Of a stretch of DNA of 64,000 nucleotides, positions 17,917-27,916 are shown one piece after another. Origin of the DNA: Saccharicrinis sp963677245 (GTDB lineage: Bacteria; Bacteroidota; Bacteroidia; Bacteroidales; Marinilabiliaceae); the NCBI GenBank assembly GCA_963677245.1, contig OY781921.1, positions 2,356,001 through 2,420,000 of the forward strand. The letters run 5' to 3'. The notes under the pieces were generated by a model. That model was given only the letters and a program-made list of their open reading frames with translations, did no database searches and was not told where the DNA came from. How positions within the stretch are numbered: the stretch's first letter is position 1; the number at the start of each line of letters is the position of its first letter. Position numbers and translations under genes: made by a program.

Positions 17917-19602
17917 ATGAAAACTACAACAATTGTTTTATGGGGATTGATAGGGATACTTTTAGTTTCCTCATGTAGAAATAAGCCTGTTCAAACAGTA
18001 GGTAACAAAAAAATAACAAACCCAATACTCCCGGGATTCTATCCTGACCCAAGCATATGTAAAGGAGCCGATGGTTATTATATGGTAAATTCCACGTTTA
18101 GTTATTTTCCAGGCATTCCTATTTTCTATAGTCCCGATATGGTTCATTGGAAACAAATTGGCAATGTTTTAACCCGTCCTGAACAATTACAAGTCGAAGG
18201 ACAAGGTATAACCAACCGTGGAACCTATGCCCCGACCATTGAATACCATAATGAAACCTATTATGTTACTTGTACCGAGGTGGGAAATCGAGGTAATTAT
18301 ATTGTTACTGCGAAAAAACCTGAAGGTCCATGGTCCGACTTAAACCTCTTGCCTGAAGTTAAAGGCATAGACCCTTCTCTTTTCTTTGACGATGACGGGA
18401 AAACCTATGTAATTTATAATAGTGATGCACCAAATAACAAACCAGAATATCAAGGTCACCGCACTATCCGAATTAATGAATTGGATATTGAAAACATGAA
18501 GGTAATCGGCGACAATAAAATATTGGTTAACGGCGGCGTAGACATTACTAAAAAACCTGTTTGGATAGAAGGTCCACATATGTACAAAGTAAATGGCATG
18601 TACTATGTATGTGCGGCAGAAGGCGGAACCAGCGTAAACCATTCTCAGGTTATCTTAAGGTCAGAAAATATTATGGGGCCTTTTGAGCCATGGGACAAAA
18701 ATCCCATCCTCACCCAACGTGATTTAGACCCCAATCGTCCTGACCCAATAACATCCACCGGGCATGCCGATATGATTCAGGATTTAAACGGTGATTGGTG
18801 GGCCGTATTTTTGGCTTGTAGACCATATACAGGAAATCATTATAACCTGGGGCGCGAAACCTTTATGGCTCCGGTAAGCTGGGCAGGTGGTTGGCCGACC
18901 ATAAACCCAAACCATAAAGAGGTCCAAAAGAATTATACATTCACTGCTGCAAAAGAAACACCGACAACCTACATGCCCCTGAATGGTGCTTTTTCTTATA
19001 CGGAGGAGTTTAAAAAGGATACACTCGACTTTACCTGGTTAACCATCAGGTCATCTGATAATTCATGGTATAATATAGATACCACCGAACTTGGTTCTTT
19101 AAACATGTCGGTTTTACCCTATGATTTGATTCATGATAAAACCCCTTCTTTCCTGGGCAAACGTCAACAACACAAAAGGGGCCATGTTACAACCCAACTC
19201 TCCTTCTCTCCTGAAAAAGAAGGCGACAAAGCAGGGTTGGTTATCTTTCAAAATATTGGACATTACTATTTTATCTGTAAATCGATAAAGGAAAGCAAAC
19301 CTGTTGTTCAGTTAATACAATCCGAAGGAGAATCATATACAGTATTAAACTCAAAACCATTAAAATGTGATGCATCAATTCAACTAAAAATAGAAGTGGA
19401 TAATGATGTATATCGCTGTTTTTATGCGGTGGAAGATGGCAATTGGCTTAAGATTGGAGAAGACCTTGATGCCAAACTCCTAAGTACGCAAACTGCAGGA
19501 GGGTTTACAGGGTGTTTATATGGTTTATATGCGTTCACTGATGAGAATACGGATAAGCTAAAAGCCAAATATAATTGGTTCAAATATGTAGGATTAGAAT
19601 AA
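17917..19602 (+). CDS. GH43 beta-xylosidase/alpha-L-arabinofuranosidase, lipoprotein
   Basis: A 561-residue lipoprotein (signal ending LLVSSC at residue 20). GH43 propeller at about 33-340: NPILPGFYPDPSICKG carries the catalytic Asp, GIDPSLFFDDDGKTYV the pKa-modulating Asp, and VWIEGPHMYKVNGMYYV the acid Glu. Residues 365-561 form the concanavalin-like C-terminal domain of XynB-type enzymes. The order and spacing match periplasmic exo-acting xylosidase/arabinosidases. First gene of the plus-strand arm, with the lipoprotein at 19699 about 100 bp downstream. Sequence context (xylan locus) favours xylo-oligosaccharides as substrate. Confidence 0.88.
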   Translation: MKTTTIVLWGLIGILLVSSCRNKPVQTVGNKKITNPILPGFYPDPSICKGADGYYMVNSTFSYFPGIPIFYSPDMVHWKQIGNVLTRPEQLQVEGQGITNRGTYAPTIEYHNETYYVTCTEVGNRGNYIVTAKKPEGPWSDLNLLPEVKGIDPSLFFDDDGKTYVIYNSDAPNNKPEYQGHRTIRINELDIENMKVIGDNKILVNGGVDITKKPVWIEGPHMYKVNGMYYVCAAEGGTSVNHSQVILRSENIMGPFEPWDKNPILTQRDLDPNRPDPITSTGHADMIQDLNGDWWAVFLACRPYTGNHYNLGRETFMAPVSWAGGWPTINPNHKEVQKNYTFTAAKETPTTYMPLNGAFSYTEEFKKDTLDFTWLTIRSSDNSWYNIDTTELGSLNMSVLPYDLIHDKTPSFLGKRQQHKRGHVTTQLSFSPEKEGDKAGLVIFQNIGHYYFICKSIKESKPVVQLIQSEGESYTVLNSKPLKCDASIQLKIEVDNDVYRCFYAVEDGNWLKIGEDLDAKLLSTQTAGGFTGCLYGLYAFTDENTDKLKAKYNWFKYVGLE

Positions 19603-19698
19603 TACTAAATAAAAGATGCTATGAACTATTGAAATTATGAGCAACCAATCTGCAATATCCCACTACAAATAGGTTTAATTTTTAAAAAAAATAAGAAA

Positions 19699-20397
19699 AT
19701 GAACACATTAAAATTTCAATATATATTCACATTATTAGTGTTGGTACTCTCATTAGTGGGGTGCGCAGATGACGACGAAGAAACAAACCCTGAATCATAC
19801 GGAGGGTGGGGATTTATCTATATTTTAGATTCGGAGTATTATATTAACAGCGATTGGGGCTCTACACTGAAAATAAACGACCTGTCGGACGAATATATTT
19901 CCCTGGTTCAAGACAATGACCGCATAATCTTCAACTTCCATGTTATCGAAACACCTGATGCTGAAACTTTATATGATTATAAAATAGAAATTGAAGCCTT
20001 AAAAGTGGTTGACTATGACTTTTTAGTTACTGTAAACGATGAAAGTAGAGATACATTAGGTAATGGCACACTGGGCATAGGTACCAACAGCCATCTGTAC
20101 GGAAATAACCTAAACCTTGAATTATTCTATCTGCCTCAAAAAGACAATCACATATTTACATTATGCTATGATGAAACTATGCAAACAGAAGGAGAACCTG
20201 TTATTCTTGACCTAAGAAATTATTATACCGAGGAAGGGACTAGTGACACTTACGTTTACACATATAAAACATTTGATATTTCTGAAATTCTTTCATTTGG
20301 AGAATTAAACGAGGACGAGGTCATTCCTTTTGTATTACGTATTAACTATAATGAAACGCAGGAACAAGGATATACCTTCGAGTATGACCCTAATTAA
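19699..20397 (+). CDS. NigD-like lipoprotein
   Basis: The 232-residue product has a lipoprotein signal (LSLVGC, Cys at about residue 22) followed by an acidic tether (DDDEET), a common arrangement for surface or periplasmic lipoproteins in this phylum. The rest is beta-rich, with segments such as GWGFIYILDSEYYI and LNLELFYLPQKDNHIFTL that resemble NigD-like proteins, a family of small Bacteroidota lipoproteins of unknown function. It lies between GH43 and a beta-barrel gene on the same strand. The family match is from memory and moderate; a new lipoprotein family is the alternative. Confidence 0.55.
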   Translation: MNTLKFQYIFTLLVLVLSLVGCADDDEETNPESYGGWGFIYILDSEYYINSDWGSTLKINDLSDEYISLVQDNDRIIFNFHVIETPDAETLYDYKIEIEALKVVDYDFLVTVNDESRDTLGNGTLGIGTNSHLYGNNLNLELFYLPQKDNHIFTLCYDETMQTEGEPVILDLRNYYTEEGTSDTYVYTYKTFDISEILSFGELNEDEVIPFVLRINYNETQEQGYTFEYDPN

Positions 20398-20474
20398 AAC
20401 TCAAAAACATTATATAAAAGGAAGCAGTAATTATAACACTATGTTACTTTTGCAATAATAAACATAAATGAAAA

Positions 20475-21698
20475 ATGAAAAGACTAATATTTATTATACT
20501 AATTGTAATTGTATCTATTAATAGCTATTCTCAGATAACTTTCGAAAAAGGTTATTTCATAAAAAATGATGACAAAAAAATAGAATGCCTTATAAAAAAC
20601 ACAAATTGGCTAAATAATCCTACCGAATTTATATATAAATTATCCAAGGAATCAGAAGCAAAGAAAATATCTATAAAAGAAGCAAAAGAATTTGCTATAC
20701 AAAATACTTCAAAATATATACGAACCGCTGTAAAGATAGACAGGTCAAGTGAGGATGTTAATAAATTGAGCATTGTAAAAAAACCTATTTTTAATGATGA
20801 TACGTTATTTTTAAAGGTTTTAATAGAAGGTAAAGCTAATTTATATACGTATGAAGATAAAGGTTTAATACGTTTTTTTCATAATGTTGATAACTCTGAG
20901 ATTGTACAGCTTGTTTACAAAAGTTACTTGAATAGCGATGATAAAGTTGCTAAAAACAGAGCTTTTAGGCAGCAACTGTGGGTTAATTTAAAATGTACAA
21001 ACATTACTATTGATGAAATTAAGAAATTAAAATACAACAAAAAGGACCTAATGAATATCTTTTTAAGATATAACAAATGTAATAACGCTACCACTCATAA
21101 CATTAAGAAAACACCTAAAAAAGACTTATTTAATTTAACACTACGTCCAGGATTAAGAATCTCCAGTTTTAAAACACAAAGTGATGCTTACTTATGGAGT
21201 AATGTAAATTTTGATCATAAAATTGGATATCGACTTGGAATAGAAGCTGAGTTTATTTTACCATCCAACAATAATAAATGGTCCTTTTTGTTTGAACCAA
21301 CATATCAATATTATAAAGCTGAGAAGACCTTTATTTCTAATAAAACTACAGGCTCCCAACTTATAGGAACCATAAACTATAAATCAATTGAAGTTCCCGT
21401 TTCCCTTAGACACTACTTTTTTCTAAATAAAAAAGAAAGAATTTTCATCAATGGTTCTCTTATTTTTGATTTTTGTTTCGATTCTTCTCTAAATTTCAAA
21501 AGGCCTGAAAGCTTTCTTAACTACCAATATGAGTTAGAATCAAATATCAACCTTGGTATCGGTGTAGGCTATAAATATTATAATAAGTATAGTGCTGAAC
21601 TAAGATTTTCTAATGGAAGAGAACTACTAGGAAGAAATCCAGCCTGGAGAAGTCAATATAAGACTCTATCATTAATTTTTGGCTATTCACTCTTTTAA
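20475..21698 (+). CDS. Secreted outer-membrane beta-barrel protein of unknown role
   Basis: A 407-residue protein with a signal peptide (ends NSYSQ). Residues 20-200 are a charged globular region (KGYFIKNDDKKIECLIKNTN, opening a domain common in Bacteroidota barrel proteins). The C-terminal half has alternating beta strands (LTLRPGLRISSF, KIGYRLGIEAEFILP, YELESNINLGIGVGYKYY) and ends in a hydrophobic IFGYSLF, as expected for a PorT-like outer-membrane barrel. It is more AT-rich than the neighbouring CAZyme genes and lacks an obvious sugar-related domain, so it may be an unrelated insertion in the locus. Confidence 0.6.
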   Translation: MKRLIFIILIVIVSINSYSQITFEKGYFIKNDDKKIECLIKNTNWLNNPTEFIYKLSKESEAKKISIKEAKEFAIQNTSKYIRTAVKIDRSSEDVNKLSIVKKPIFNDDTLFLKVLIEGKANLYTYEDKGLIRFFHNVDNSEIVQLVYKSYLNSDDKVAKNRAFRQQLWVNLKCTNITIDEIKKLKYNKKDLMNIFLRYNKCNNATTHNIKKTPKKDLFNLTLRPGLRISSFKTQSDAYLWSNVNFDHKIGYRLGIEAEFILPSNNNKWSFLFEPTYQYYKAEKTFISNKTTGSQLIGTINYKSIEVPVSLRHYFFLNKKERIFINGSLIFDFCFDSSLNFKRPESFLNYQYELESNINLGIGVGYKYYNKYSAELRFSNGRELLGRNPAWRSQYKTLSLIFGYSLF

Positions 21699-21719
21699 CA
21701 CAAATAACAGAAATACATT

Positions 21720-23927
21720 ATGAATCACGTTAGTATAAAGAAAAAATTATCTCTATCAACTATAATCATAGTTTCTTCTTTACAACTCCTTGTTTTATTC
21801 GTAAGTACAGGAAGTACCCAAACAGAATCTAACATCTGGGTTGGCACCTGGAGCTGTGCTCCATACGCTGCTGGCTCTGGTAATATGCCACCTGCTCCTT
21901 ATCTCGAAAACAATACGCTCCGCCAGGTAGTTCGTGTTTCCATTGGCGGGGAAAAACTAAGAATGAAATTCTCGAACAAAACCTGTTCTACTCCAGTCAC
22001 CATGAAATCGGTAAAAATTGCCGTTTCAACAGGGGGCAGTACCATTGATGCTTCAACCGTTACTGAATTGAAGTTTGACGGAAACAGTTCTGTGACCATG
22101 GAACCTTATTCCTCAGTCGTTTCTGATGCTTTTGATTTTTCTCTAAGTCCAAGTGACCGGATAGCCATTACCATATATTACGGACAGGCTGCCACTTCAG
22201 CCGACATGACCAGCCACGTGGCATCCCGTACAGATTCCTATATCCTTACAGGCGACCAGTCGTCATCTGCCGATTTTAGTGGGGCAACAGTTACTGCCCA
22301 TTGGTTTCATATCAACACCATTGAAGTTGTAGCCCCATCAACATCGGGTTGCGTGGGCGTAATTGGCAATTCCATTACCGATGGCTATGGTTTATCGGGC
22401 GGGTTGCAAAACCGATGGACCGATATTTTTTCGGAAGAGCTTTTAAAAAATACGCAAACCCAAGACGTGGGCGTTTTGAATTTAGGAATCGGGGGAACGT
22501 TGGTTTCTGGAACTGGTGCCACAACGGGTTTAAGTCGTTATAAAGAAGATTTATTAAAACAATCGGGCATGCGCTGGATAATCATTTACTATGGTACCAA
22601 CGATATTGCTTATGGTGGCACCACTGATGGAATCATTGATGCTTACAAAACCATTATCAACGATGCACATACGCGTAATATTAAGGTTTATGGGGCAACC
22701 ATAACACCTTTTAAAGGGAGTGGTCATTATTCTGCAGAACACGAAGAAATGCGACAAACTGTTAACCAGTGGATAAGGACTTCTGGTCAGTTTGATGCCG
22801 TTATCGATTTTGATAATGCCATGAAAGACCCGAACGACCACGAGAAACTGTTAGAGCAATATTCAAAAGACTGGTTGCACCCCAATGTAGCAGGTTATGC
22901 ATTTTTAGGAAAATCAGTGGATGTTAATCTTTTTACCGAGATTGACAACAATTACCCTTTGATTGCCGATGCTGGACAAGACCAAACGGCAATAGATTAC
23001 GATAAAGCAGGGACTCAGCAAGTTGAACTCGATGGCTCGGGCAGCTTTGACTTTGGCAATGATATTGCTTTGTTTAATTGGACATTAAATGAAGAGACGA
23101 TTGCGACAGGAATAAACCCAACCGTAAGCCTGTCTGCTGGCGAAAACACCATTACACTCACCATAACTGACGTTGAAGGCAATACTGCTTCCGACGAGGT
23201 TATTATCACAGTGAGCGAAGGCAGTGGTGTATGGCTTGAAGCAGAATGTGGAACTGCGGGTTCATTTTGGAGTATTATAAAAAACGAATCTTCCTCTAAC
23301 GGAGAATATGTAACCGTAAAAGCTGGAAACAATAGTCCCAATGCTGCCCCTTCTGATGCAACAGGATTAATTACTTACTCTTTTGATGTAAACGAAGGCG
23401 GAACATACTATTTATATGCCAGGGCAAACTGTCCTGGTGCCAATGATGATTCATTCTGGATTAAGATGGACGATGGAGCTTTTGTTATGTGGAATGGCAT
23501 ATCTGCTCCATCCTGGCAATGGGTTCAATACGGAACTTCTTTTAACCTTAGCAAAGGTCAGCATACCCTAAGCATTGGTTATAGGGAAGATGGCGCGTTG
23601 TTGGATAAGTTATGGATAACCAATAACCCTTCAAGCATTTCAGATGCAGGCGGTACGGCTAACAATTGTAATGATACAGCCGTAAAAACCCAATCCGCAC
23701 AAACTGTAAAAGTGTATCCGAATCCAGTGACAGAAAAATTAAGCATTTCATCCCTTTTTACACCTTATACGGTTGCCCTATTCAATAATAAAGGACAAAA
23801 GTTGAGTAATAAGAAGGTGCTGTCATCCAACACAAGCATTGACATGTCTAAGTATAACAAAGGTGTTTATTTTGTTTCCGTCACCAACAGTAACGTACCT
23901 AATGTGCAAAAAATAATAAAGATGTAG
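21720..23927 (+). CDS. T9SS-secreted SGNH/GDSL esterase with PKD and WLEAECGT module
   Basis: A 735-residue secreted protein. After the signal anchor, residues 35-190 form a beta-sandwich domain (TWSCAPYAAGSGNMPPAPY), then an SGNH hydrolase at 215-405. Its blocks are VIGNSITDGYG (catalytic Ser), NLGIGGTLVSG, YYGTNDIAYGG, and KDWLHPNVAGY (catalytic Asp-His). A PKD domain covers 415-500, an unclassified module starting WLEAECGT covers 504-650, and a T9SS sorting domain (VKVYPNPV ... GVYFVSVTNS) closes the protein. The last three domains are arranged as in the GH98 at 4375, implying the same secretion route and target. Likely a carbohydrate O-deacetylase acting on acetylated xylan; the acyl group and sugar are inferred from context. 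Confidence 0.8.
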   Translation: MNHVSIKKKLSLSTIIIVSSLQLLVLFVSTGSTQTESNIWVGTWSCAPYAAGSGNMPPAPYLENNTLRQVVRVSIGGEKLRMKFSNKTCSTPVTMKSVKIAVSTGGSTIDASTVTELKFDGNSSVTMEPYSSVVSDAFDFSLSPSDRIAITIYYGQAATSADMTSHVASRTDSYILTGDQSSSADFSGATVTAHWFHINTIEVVAPSTSGCVGVIGNSITDGYGLSGGLQNRWTDIFSEELLKNTQTQDVGVLNLGIGGTLVSGTGATTGLSRYKEDLLKQSGMRWIIIYYGTNDIAYGGTTDGIIDAYKTIINDAHTRNIKVYGATITPFKGSGHYSAEHEEMRQTVNQWIRTSGQFDAVIDFDNAMKDPNDHEKLLEQYSKDWLHPNVAGYAFLGKSVDVNLFTEIDNNYPLIADAGQDQTAIDYDKAGTQQVELDGSGSFDFGNDIALFNWTLNEETIATGINPTVSLSAGENTITLTITDVEGNTASDEVIITVSEGSGVWLEAECGTAGSFWSIIKNESSSNGEYVTVKAGNNSPNAAPSDATGLITYSFDVNEGGTYYLYARANCPGANDDSFWIKMDDGAFVMWNGISAPSWQWVQYGTSFNLSKGQHTLSIGYREDGALLDKLWITNNPSSISDAGGTANNCNDTAVKTQSAQTVKVYPNPVTEKLSISSLFTPYTVALFNNKGQKLSNKKVLSSNTSIDMSKYNKGVYFVSVTNSNVPNVQKIIKM

Positions 23928-24028
23928 ATAAAATATTACTCTATAGTTTACCATATCTATTTTCAATAAGCTTACCGCTATTCCCTCTTAAAAAAACAAA
24001 TAATTCCCTTCACAAAAACACGTATGTT

Positions 24029-24058
24029 ACATTTGAATCAGATATCTGATTCAAATGT
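24029..24058. repeat. Perfect 30-bp palindrome upstream of GH67
   Basis: The half-site ACATTTGAATCAGAT is followed immediately by its exact reverse complement, with no spacer. It lies 102 bp after the esterase stop and 134 bp before the GH67 start. The lack of a loop and of an adjacent T-run argues against a simple terminator; an operator for a dimeric regulator is an alternative. A cruciform/bidirectional terminator remains possible. Confidence 0.8.
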
Positions 24059-24191
24059 TCATCGTGCTTTTATAAAATAACCATTGCTCCTAAAATCACC
24101 ACCTAATATCCAAAAATTTACCCTTCACACGCCTATTTAATCAGTTAATTTGCTTTAGTGACAAAACTTAGCATAATTTTTTAAATCGATA

Positions 24192-26333
24192 ATGAAACAG
24201 AAAAAGACTCTTTTTTCACTAATACTTTTTATCTGTTTGCCAGCATTATTTTTTGCACAAACAGGTAAAGATTTATGGTTTTCAAATATGAAATTGGAAA
24301 CCAATAATAAAAATCACTGTCCCAAATCAGTCATTATTTTGGGAGAGGGCACAACTTTAAATATTGCAAAACAAGAATTACTCAATGGACTTGAATTATT
24401 GATTCAAAAAGAAATAAAAGAAAGCAAAAAATCAAGTTCGGATTGCATCCTTTTAGGTTTAAGAAAAGACAAAAAAATCAACAAACTTCTTAAATCATCA
24501 GACTATATAAATACCAAATTAAAGAATGATGGATTTATTATCTATTCCATCGATAAAAACGTCATCATCATAACTGCCGACAATGAGGAAGGGTTACTAT
24601 ATGGGGTATTTCATTATTTAAGAGTTCTGCAAACTCAAAACGTGCAAAATAACCAATGGGATATAGTAGAAAATCCATCGTATGAATACCGTTTGCTAAA
24701 CCACTGGGATAATTTAGATGGAACAGTAGAAAGGGGTTATGCCGGTCGTTCCATATTTAAATGGGATGAACTTCCCGAAAAAGTTAGTCCCCAATACAAA
24801 GAATATGCAAAAGCCAATGCTTCAATCGGTATTAATGGAACGGTTTTAAATAACGTAAACGCCACACCTCAGGTTCTTACCGTTGAATACATAAAAAAAG
24901 CAAAGGTAATTGCGGATGTATTAAGACCTTATGGGATAAAAGTATACTTGTCCGTTAACTTCTCATCCCCCAAAGAACTTGGTGGACTGGAGGATTCCGA
25001 CCCGCTAAATCCAGCTGTACGACAATGGTGGAAGGATAAGGTAAAAGAGATTTATTCCATTATTCCTGATTTTGGAGGTTTTCTGGTTAAAGCAAATTCA
25101 GAAGGTTTACCTGGCCCACAGGATTACGGAAGAACACATGCCGACGGTGCCAACATGCTGGCTGAAGCCTTGGAGCCGTTTGGAGGAATAGTGATGTGGA
25201 GGGCATTTGTTTATAATTCGAACGGTGGCGACCGAGCCAAGCAGGCTTATGATGAGTTTATGCCGTTAGATGGACAGTTCCATAAAAACGTAATCGTTCA
25301 GGTTAAAAATGGACCTATCGATTTTCAACCCAGAGAGCCCATTAGTCCATTATTTGGAGCCATGAAAAAAACTCCTTTGATGCCAGAACTCCAGATTACC
25401 AAGGAGTACTTGGGTTTTTCAGACCATTTATGTTATCTGGGAACACTTTTCGAAGAGTTTTTTAGTGAAGACACCTATCAAAATGGTAAAGGTACCTCTG
25501 TGGCAAAAACAACCGACGGAAATGTGTTTAACCAAAGTATAACAGCGATTGCTGGCGTTGCCAACATTGGATTGGACGAAAATTGGTGCGGTCATCATTT
25601 TGCCCAGGCAAACTGGTATGTATTTGGTAGAATGGCCTGGAACAACCAGCTTTCTGCCAAAGAAGTAGCCAACGAATGGTTGCAACAAACCTTTTCAAAC
25701 GACAGTAAGTTTGTGCGCAAAATGGAAGTTGTAATGATGATGTCGAGGGAGGCAGTAGTCAATTATATGACACCCATAGGGCTTCATCACTTAATGGGTT
25801 GGGACCATCACTATGGACCAGAACCCTGGTGCGTAATCCCTGGAGCACGCGCCGACTGGTTGCCATCGTATTATCACAAAGCTGATTCATTAGGAATTGG
25901 TTTTAACCGTTCCTCAACGGGAAGCAACGCAGTTGGTCAATATGCCAAGCCACTAGCAGAGTTATACAACAATCCTGAAACATGTCCAAGGGAACTTGCA
26001 CTTTGGTTTCATCATCTACCTTGGGACTATAAACTGAACACGGGAAGAGATGTATGGGAGGAACTATGTTATAGATACTCTTTAGGGGTTAAACAAGCCC
26101 GTAAAATGGCTTCGGTGTGGGAACAGATGGAAAGCCATGTTGATGACAAAAGGTTTAAAGAAGTTCAGGCTAAACTGGCCACTCAGGTAAAAGAGGCAAT
26201 TTGGTGGCGGGATGCCTGCCTGCTTTACTTCCAGACTTTTTCGCAACGGGATATACCAGACAAATATGAAAAACCAATTCATAAACTGGAAGAGCTTAAA
26301 AAGCTAGAATTCGATATGAAACATCATAATTGA
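24192..26333 (+). CDS. aguA: GH67 alpha-glucuronidase
   Basis: The 713-residue protein has a signal peptide ending ALFFAQ, then the GH67 N-terminal beta domain (about 25-150) and the catalytic TIM barrel. Diagnostic motifs are LNHWDNLDGTVERGYAG, NASIGINGTVLNNVNA, GFLVKANSEGLPGPQDYGRT, GGIVMWRAFVY, DFQPREPISPLFGAM (the family's catalytic carboxylates lie in this region) and GVANIGLDENWCGHHFAQ. Length is typical. GH67 removes 4-O-methylglucuronate from the non-reducing end of short xylo-oligosaccharides, so it acts after GH98/GH10. First gene of a tight run with a symporter (31 bp away), GH10 and GH43. Confidence 0.93.
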   Translation: MKQKKTLFSLILFICLPALFFAQTGKDLWFSNMKLETNNKNHCPKSVIILGEGTTLNIAKQELLNGLELLIQKEIKESKKSSSDCILLGLRKDKKINKLLKSSDYINTKLKNDGFIIYSIDKNVIIITADNEEGLLYGVFHYLRVLQTQNVQNNQWDIVENPSYEYRLLNHWDNLDGTVERGYAGRSIFKWDELPEKVSPQYKEYAKANASIGINGTVLNNVNATPQVLTVEYIKKAKVIADVLRPYGIKVYLSVNFSSPKELGGLEDSDPLNPAVRQWWKDKVKEIYSIIPDFGGFLVKANSEGLPGPQDYGRTHADGANMLAEALEPFGGIVMWRAFVYNSNGGDRAKQAYDEFMPLDGQFHKNVIVQVKNGPIDFQPREPISPLFGAMKKTPLMPELQITKEYLGFSDHLCYLGTLFEEFFSEDTYQNGKGTSVAKTTDGNVFNQSITAIAGVANIGLDENWCGHHFAQANWYVFGRMAWNNQLSAKEVANEWLQQTFSNDSKFVRKMEVVMMMSREAVVNYMTPIGLHHLMGWDHHYGPEPWCVIPGARADWLPSYYHKADSLGIGFNRSSTGSNAVGQYAKPLAELYNNPETCPRELALWFHHLPWDYKLNTGRDVWEELCYRYSLGVKQARKMASVWEQMESHVDDKRFKEVQAKLATQVKEAIWWRDACLLYFQTFSQRDIPDKYEKPIHKLEELKKLEFDMKHHN

Positions 26334-26364
26334 TTTAAAACATAAAAACATTAATACACTTAAA

Positions 26365-27813
26365 ATGAGCACAAATAATAAAATTTCAATCGTTGAAAAA
26401 GTAGGTTACAGTCTGGGAGACCTGGCTGCCAACCTGGTATTTCAAACATTAATTACTTACTTGGCATTTTTCTACACTGATATCTATGGTTTAAAGAACA
26501 ACGATGCATCTTTAATTATGCTGATAGTAGGATTGGCGGCTGCATTCCTGTTTAATCCTGTTTTAGGGGCTTTGGCCGACAGGACCAATTCGAAATGGGG
26601 TAAATTCAGGCCTTGGGTTCTGTATACTTCTATTCCACTGGGTGTGATGGCTCTATTGGCTTTCACAACACCTGATTTCTCCTACAAAGGAAAAGTAATT
26701 TATGCTGCAGTGACGTACACATTATTGCTGTTATTGTATGCAGCCAACAACCTGCCTTATTCTGCCTTGAGTGGTGTGATTACTGGTGACATGGGCGAAC
26801 GAAACAGTATTTCTTCTATCCGTTTTGTGGCTGTGATGTTTGCACAGTTCTTTGTTCAGGTCTTTATGTTACCTATCATAGAATATGCAGGAGGTGGCGA
26901 CAAGGCAGCAGGTATTGAAATTGTGATGACCTGGCTGGCTATAACGGGTACAATTATGTTGCTGATTACCTTCTTCACAACAAAAGAAAGGATTGTTCCC
27001 ACGGTAGAACAAAAATCCAGTTTAAAAGAAGATTTATCCGACCTTATAAAAAATAAACCTTGGGTCATCATATTGGTAGTTACTATTTTGGTTTTTGTTA
27101 CACTGGCCTTAAAAGGAGGTTCGTATGTATACTATTTTAACAACTATGTAGATGAAGCTGAGTTAGCCCTTGTGATTAAACCTATCACCGATTTCCTTTC
27201 ATCTGTAGGAATGAACTTCTTTGGTTCAGACCCTGCTTCTGCTGGTTTTGGGATATTTAATGCTGGCGGTATTATTTTTATGTTGGTGGGTATAGGTTTG
27301 TCCAAAAAACTGGCCGACAAATACGGTAAAAGAGATATTTATATAGCTGGACTATTTGTTTCAACCTTGTTTATTCTGGTATTCTATTTATTCTCTCCAA
27401 CAAGTGTTGCCATGATGTTCTGGTCGCAGATTCTGCATGGTTTTTTCTATGGAATCACCATTCCGCTACTTTGGGCTATGATTGCCGATGTAGCCGATTA
27501 TTCGGAGTGGAAGAATAACCGCAGGGCCACCGCCATTATCTTCTCGGCCATGATGGTTGGATTAAAGGCAGGACTATCGATCGGAGGTGCTCTTGTTGTT
27601 TGGATTCTTGGTCTTTACGGATACATTGAAAAAGATCCTGCAATTACCCAGGAAATCGTTCAGCCCGAATCAGTAGCACAAGGCGCTAAAATGTTGATTA
27701 GTGTATATGCCTCTATCCCATTTTTAATTGCTGTTGCCTTACTGTTCTTTTACGAGATAAACAAAAAAATGGAAGTCCAGCTCGAACAAGAACTGAAAGC
27801 CCGCAGGGGATAG
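26365..27813 (+). CDS. GPH-family (glycoside-pentoside-hexuronide:cation) symporter
   Basis: The 482-residue integral membrane protein has about 12 transmembrane helices. GPH motifs are visible: KVGYSLGDLAANLVFQ at the start, GALADRTNSKWGKFRPW in the first cytoplasmic loop, AANNLPYSALSGVITGD and MIADVADYSEWKNNRRATA near the C-terminal half. Members such as XynP-like transporters bring oligoxylosides or glucuronides into the cytoplasm with a cation. Sandwiched between GH67 and GH10, it is the best candidate in the window for inner-membrane uptake of xylan products, feeding the cytosolic GH43 at 29088. Confidence 0.88.
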   Translation: MSTNNKISIVEKVGYSLGDLAANLVFQTLITYLAFFYTDIYGLKNNDASLIMLIVGLAAAFLFNPVLGALADRTNSKWGKFRPWVLYTSIPLGVMALLAFTTPDFSYKGKVIYAAVTYTLLLLLYAANNLPYSALSGVITGDMGERNSISSIRFVAVMFAQFFVQVFMLPIIEYAGGGDKAAGIEIVMTWLAITGTIMLLITFFTTKERIVPTVEQKSSLKEDLSDLIKNKPWVIILVVTILVFVTLALKGGSYVYYFNNYVDEAELALVIKPITDFLSSVGMNFFGSDPASAGFGIFNAGGIIFMLVGIGLSKKLADKYGKRDIYIAGLFVSTLFILVFYLFSPTSVAMMFWSQILHGFFYGITIPLLWAMIADVADYSEWKNNRRATAIIFSAMMVGLKAGLSIGGALVVWILGLYGYIEKDPAITQEIVQPESVAQGAKMLISVYASIPFLIAVALLFFYEINKKMEVQLEQELKARRG

Positions 27814-27916
27814 TTGATTAGTCATTAGACAATGGTCTTAGAATTTAATGATAAATAAACACGGATTTTAAGTCGAGGACAATTAAACACTGTAACTAGA
27901 CAAAACACAAATAACA

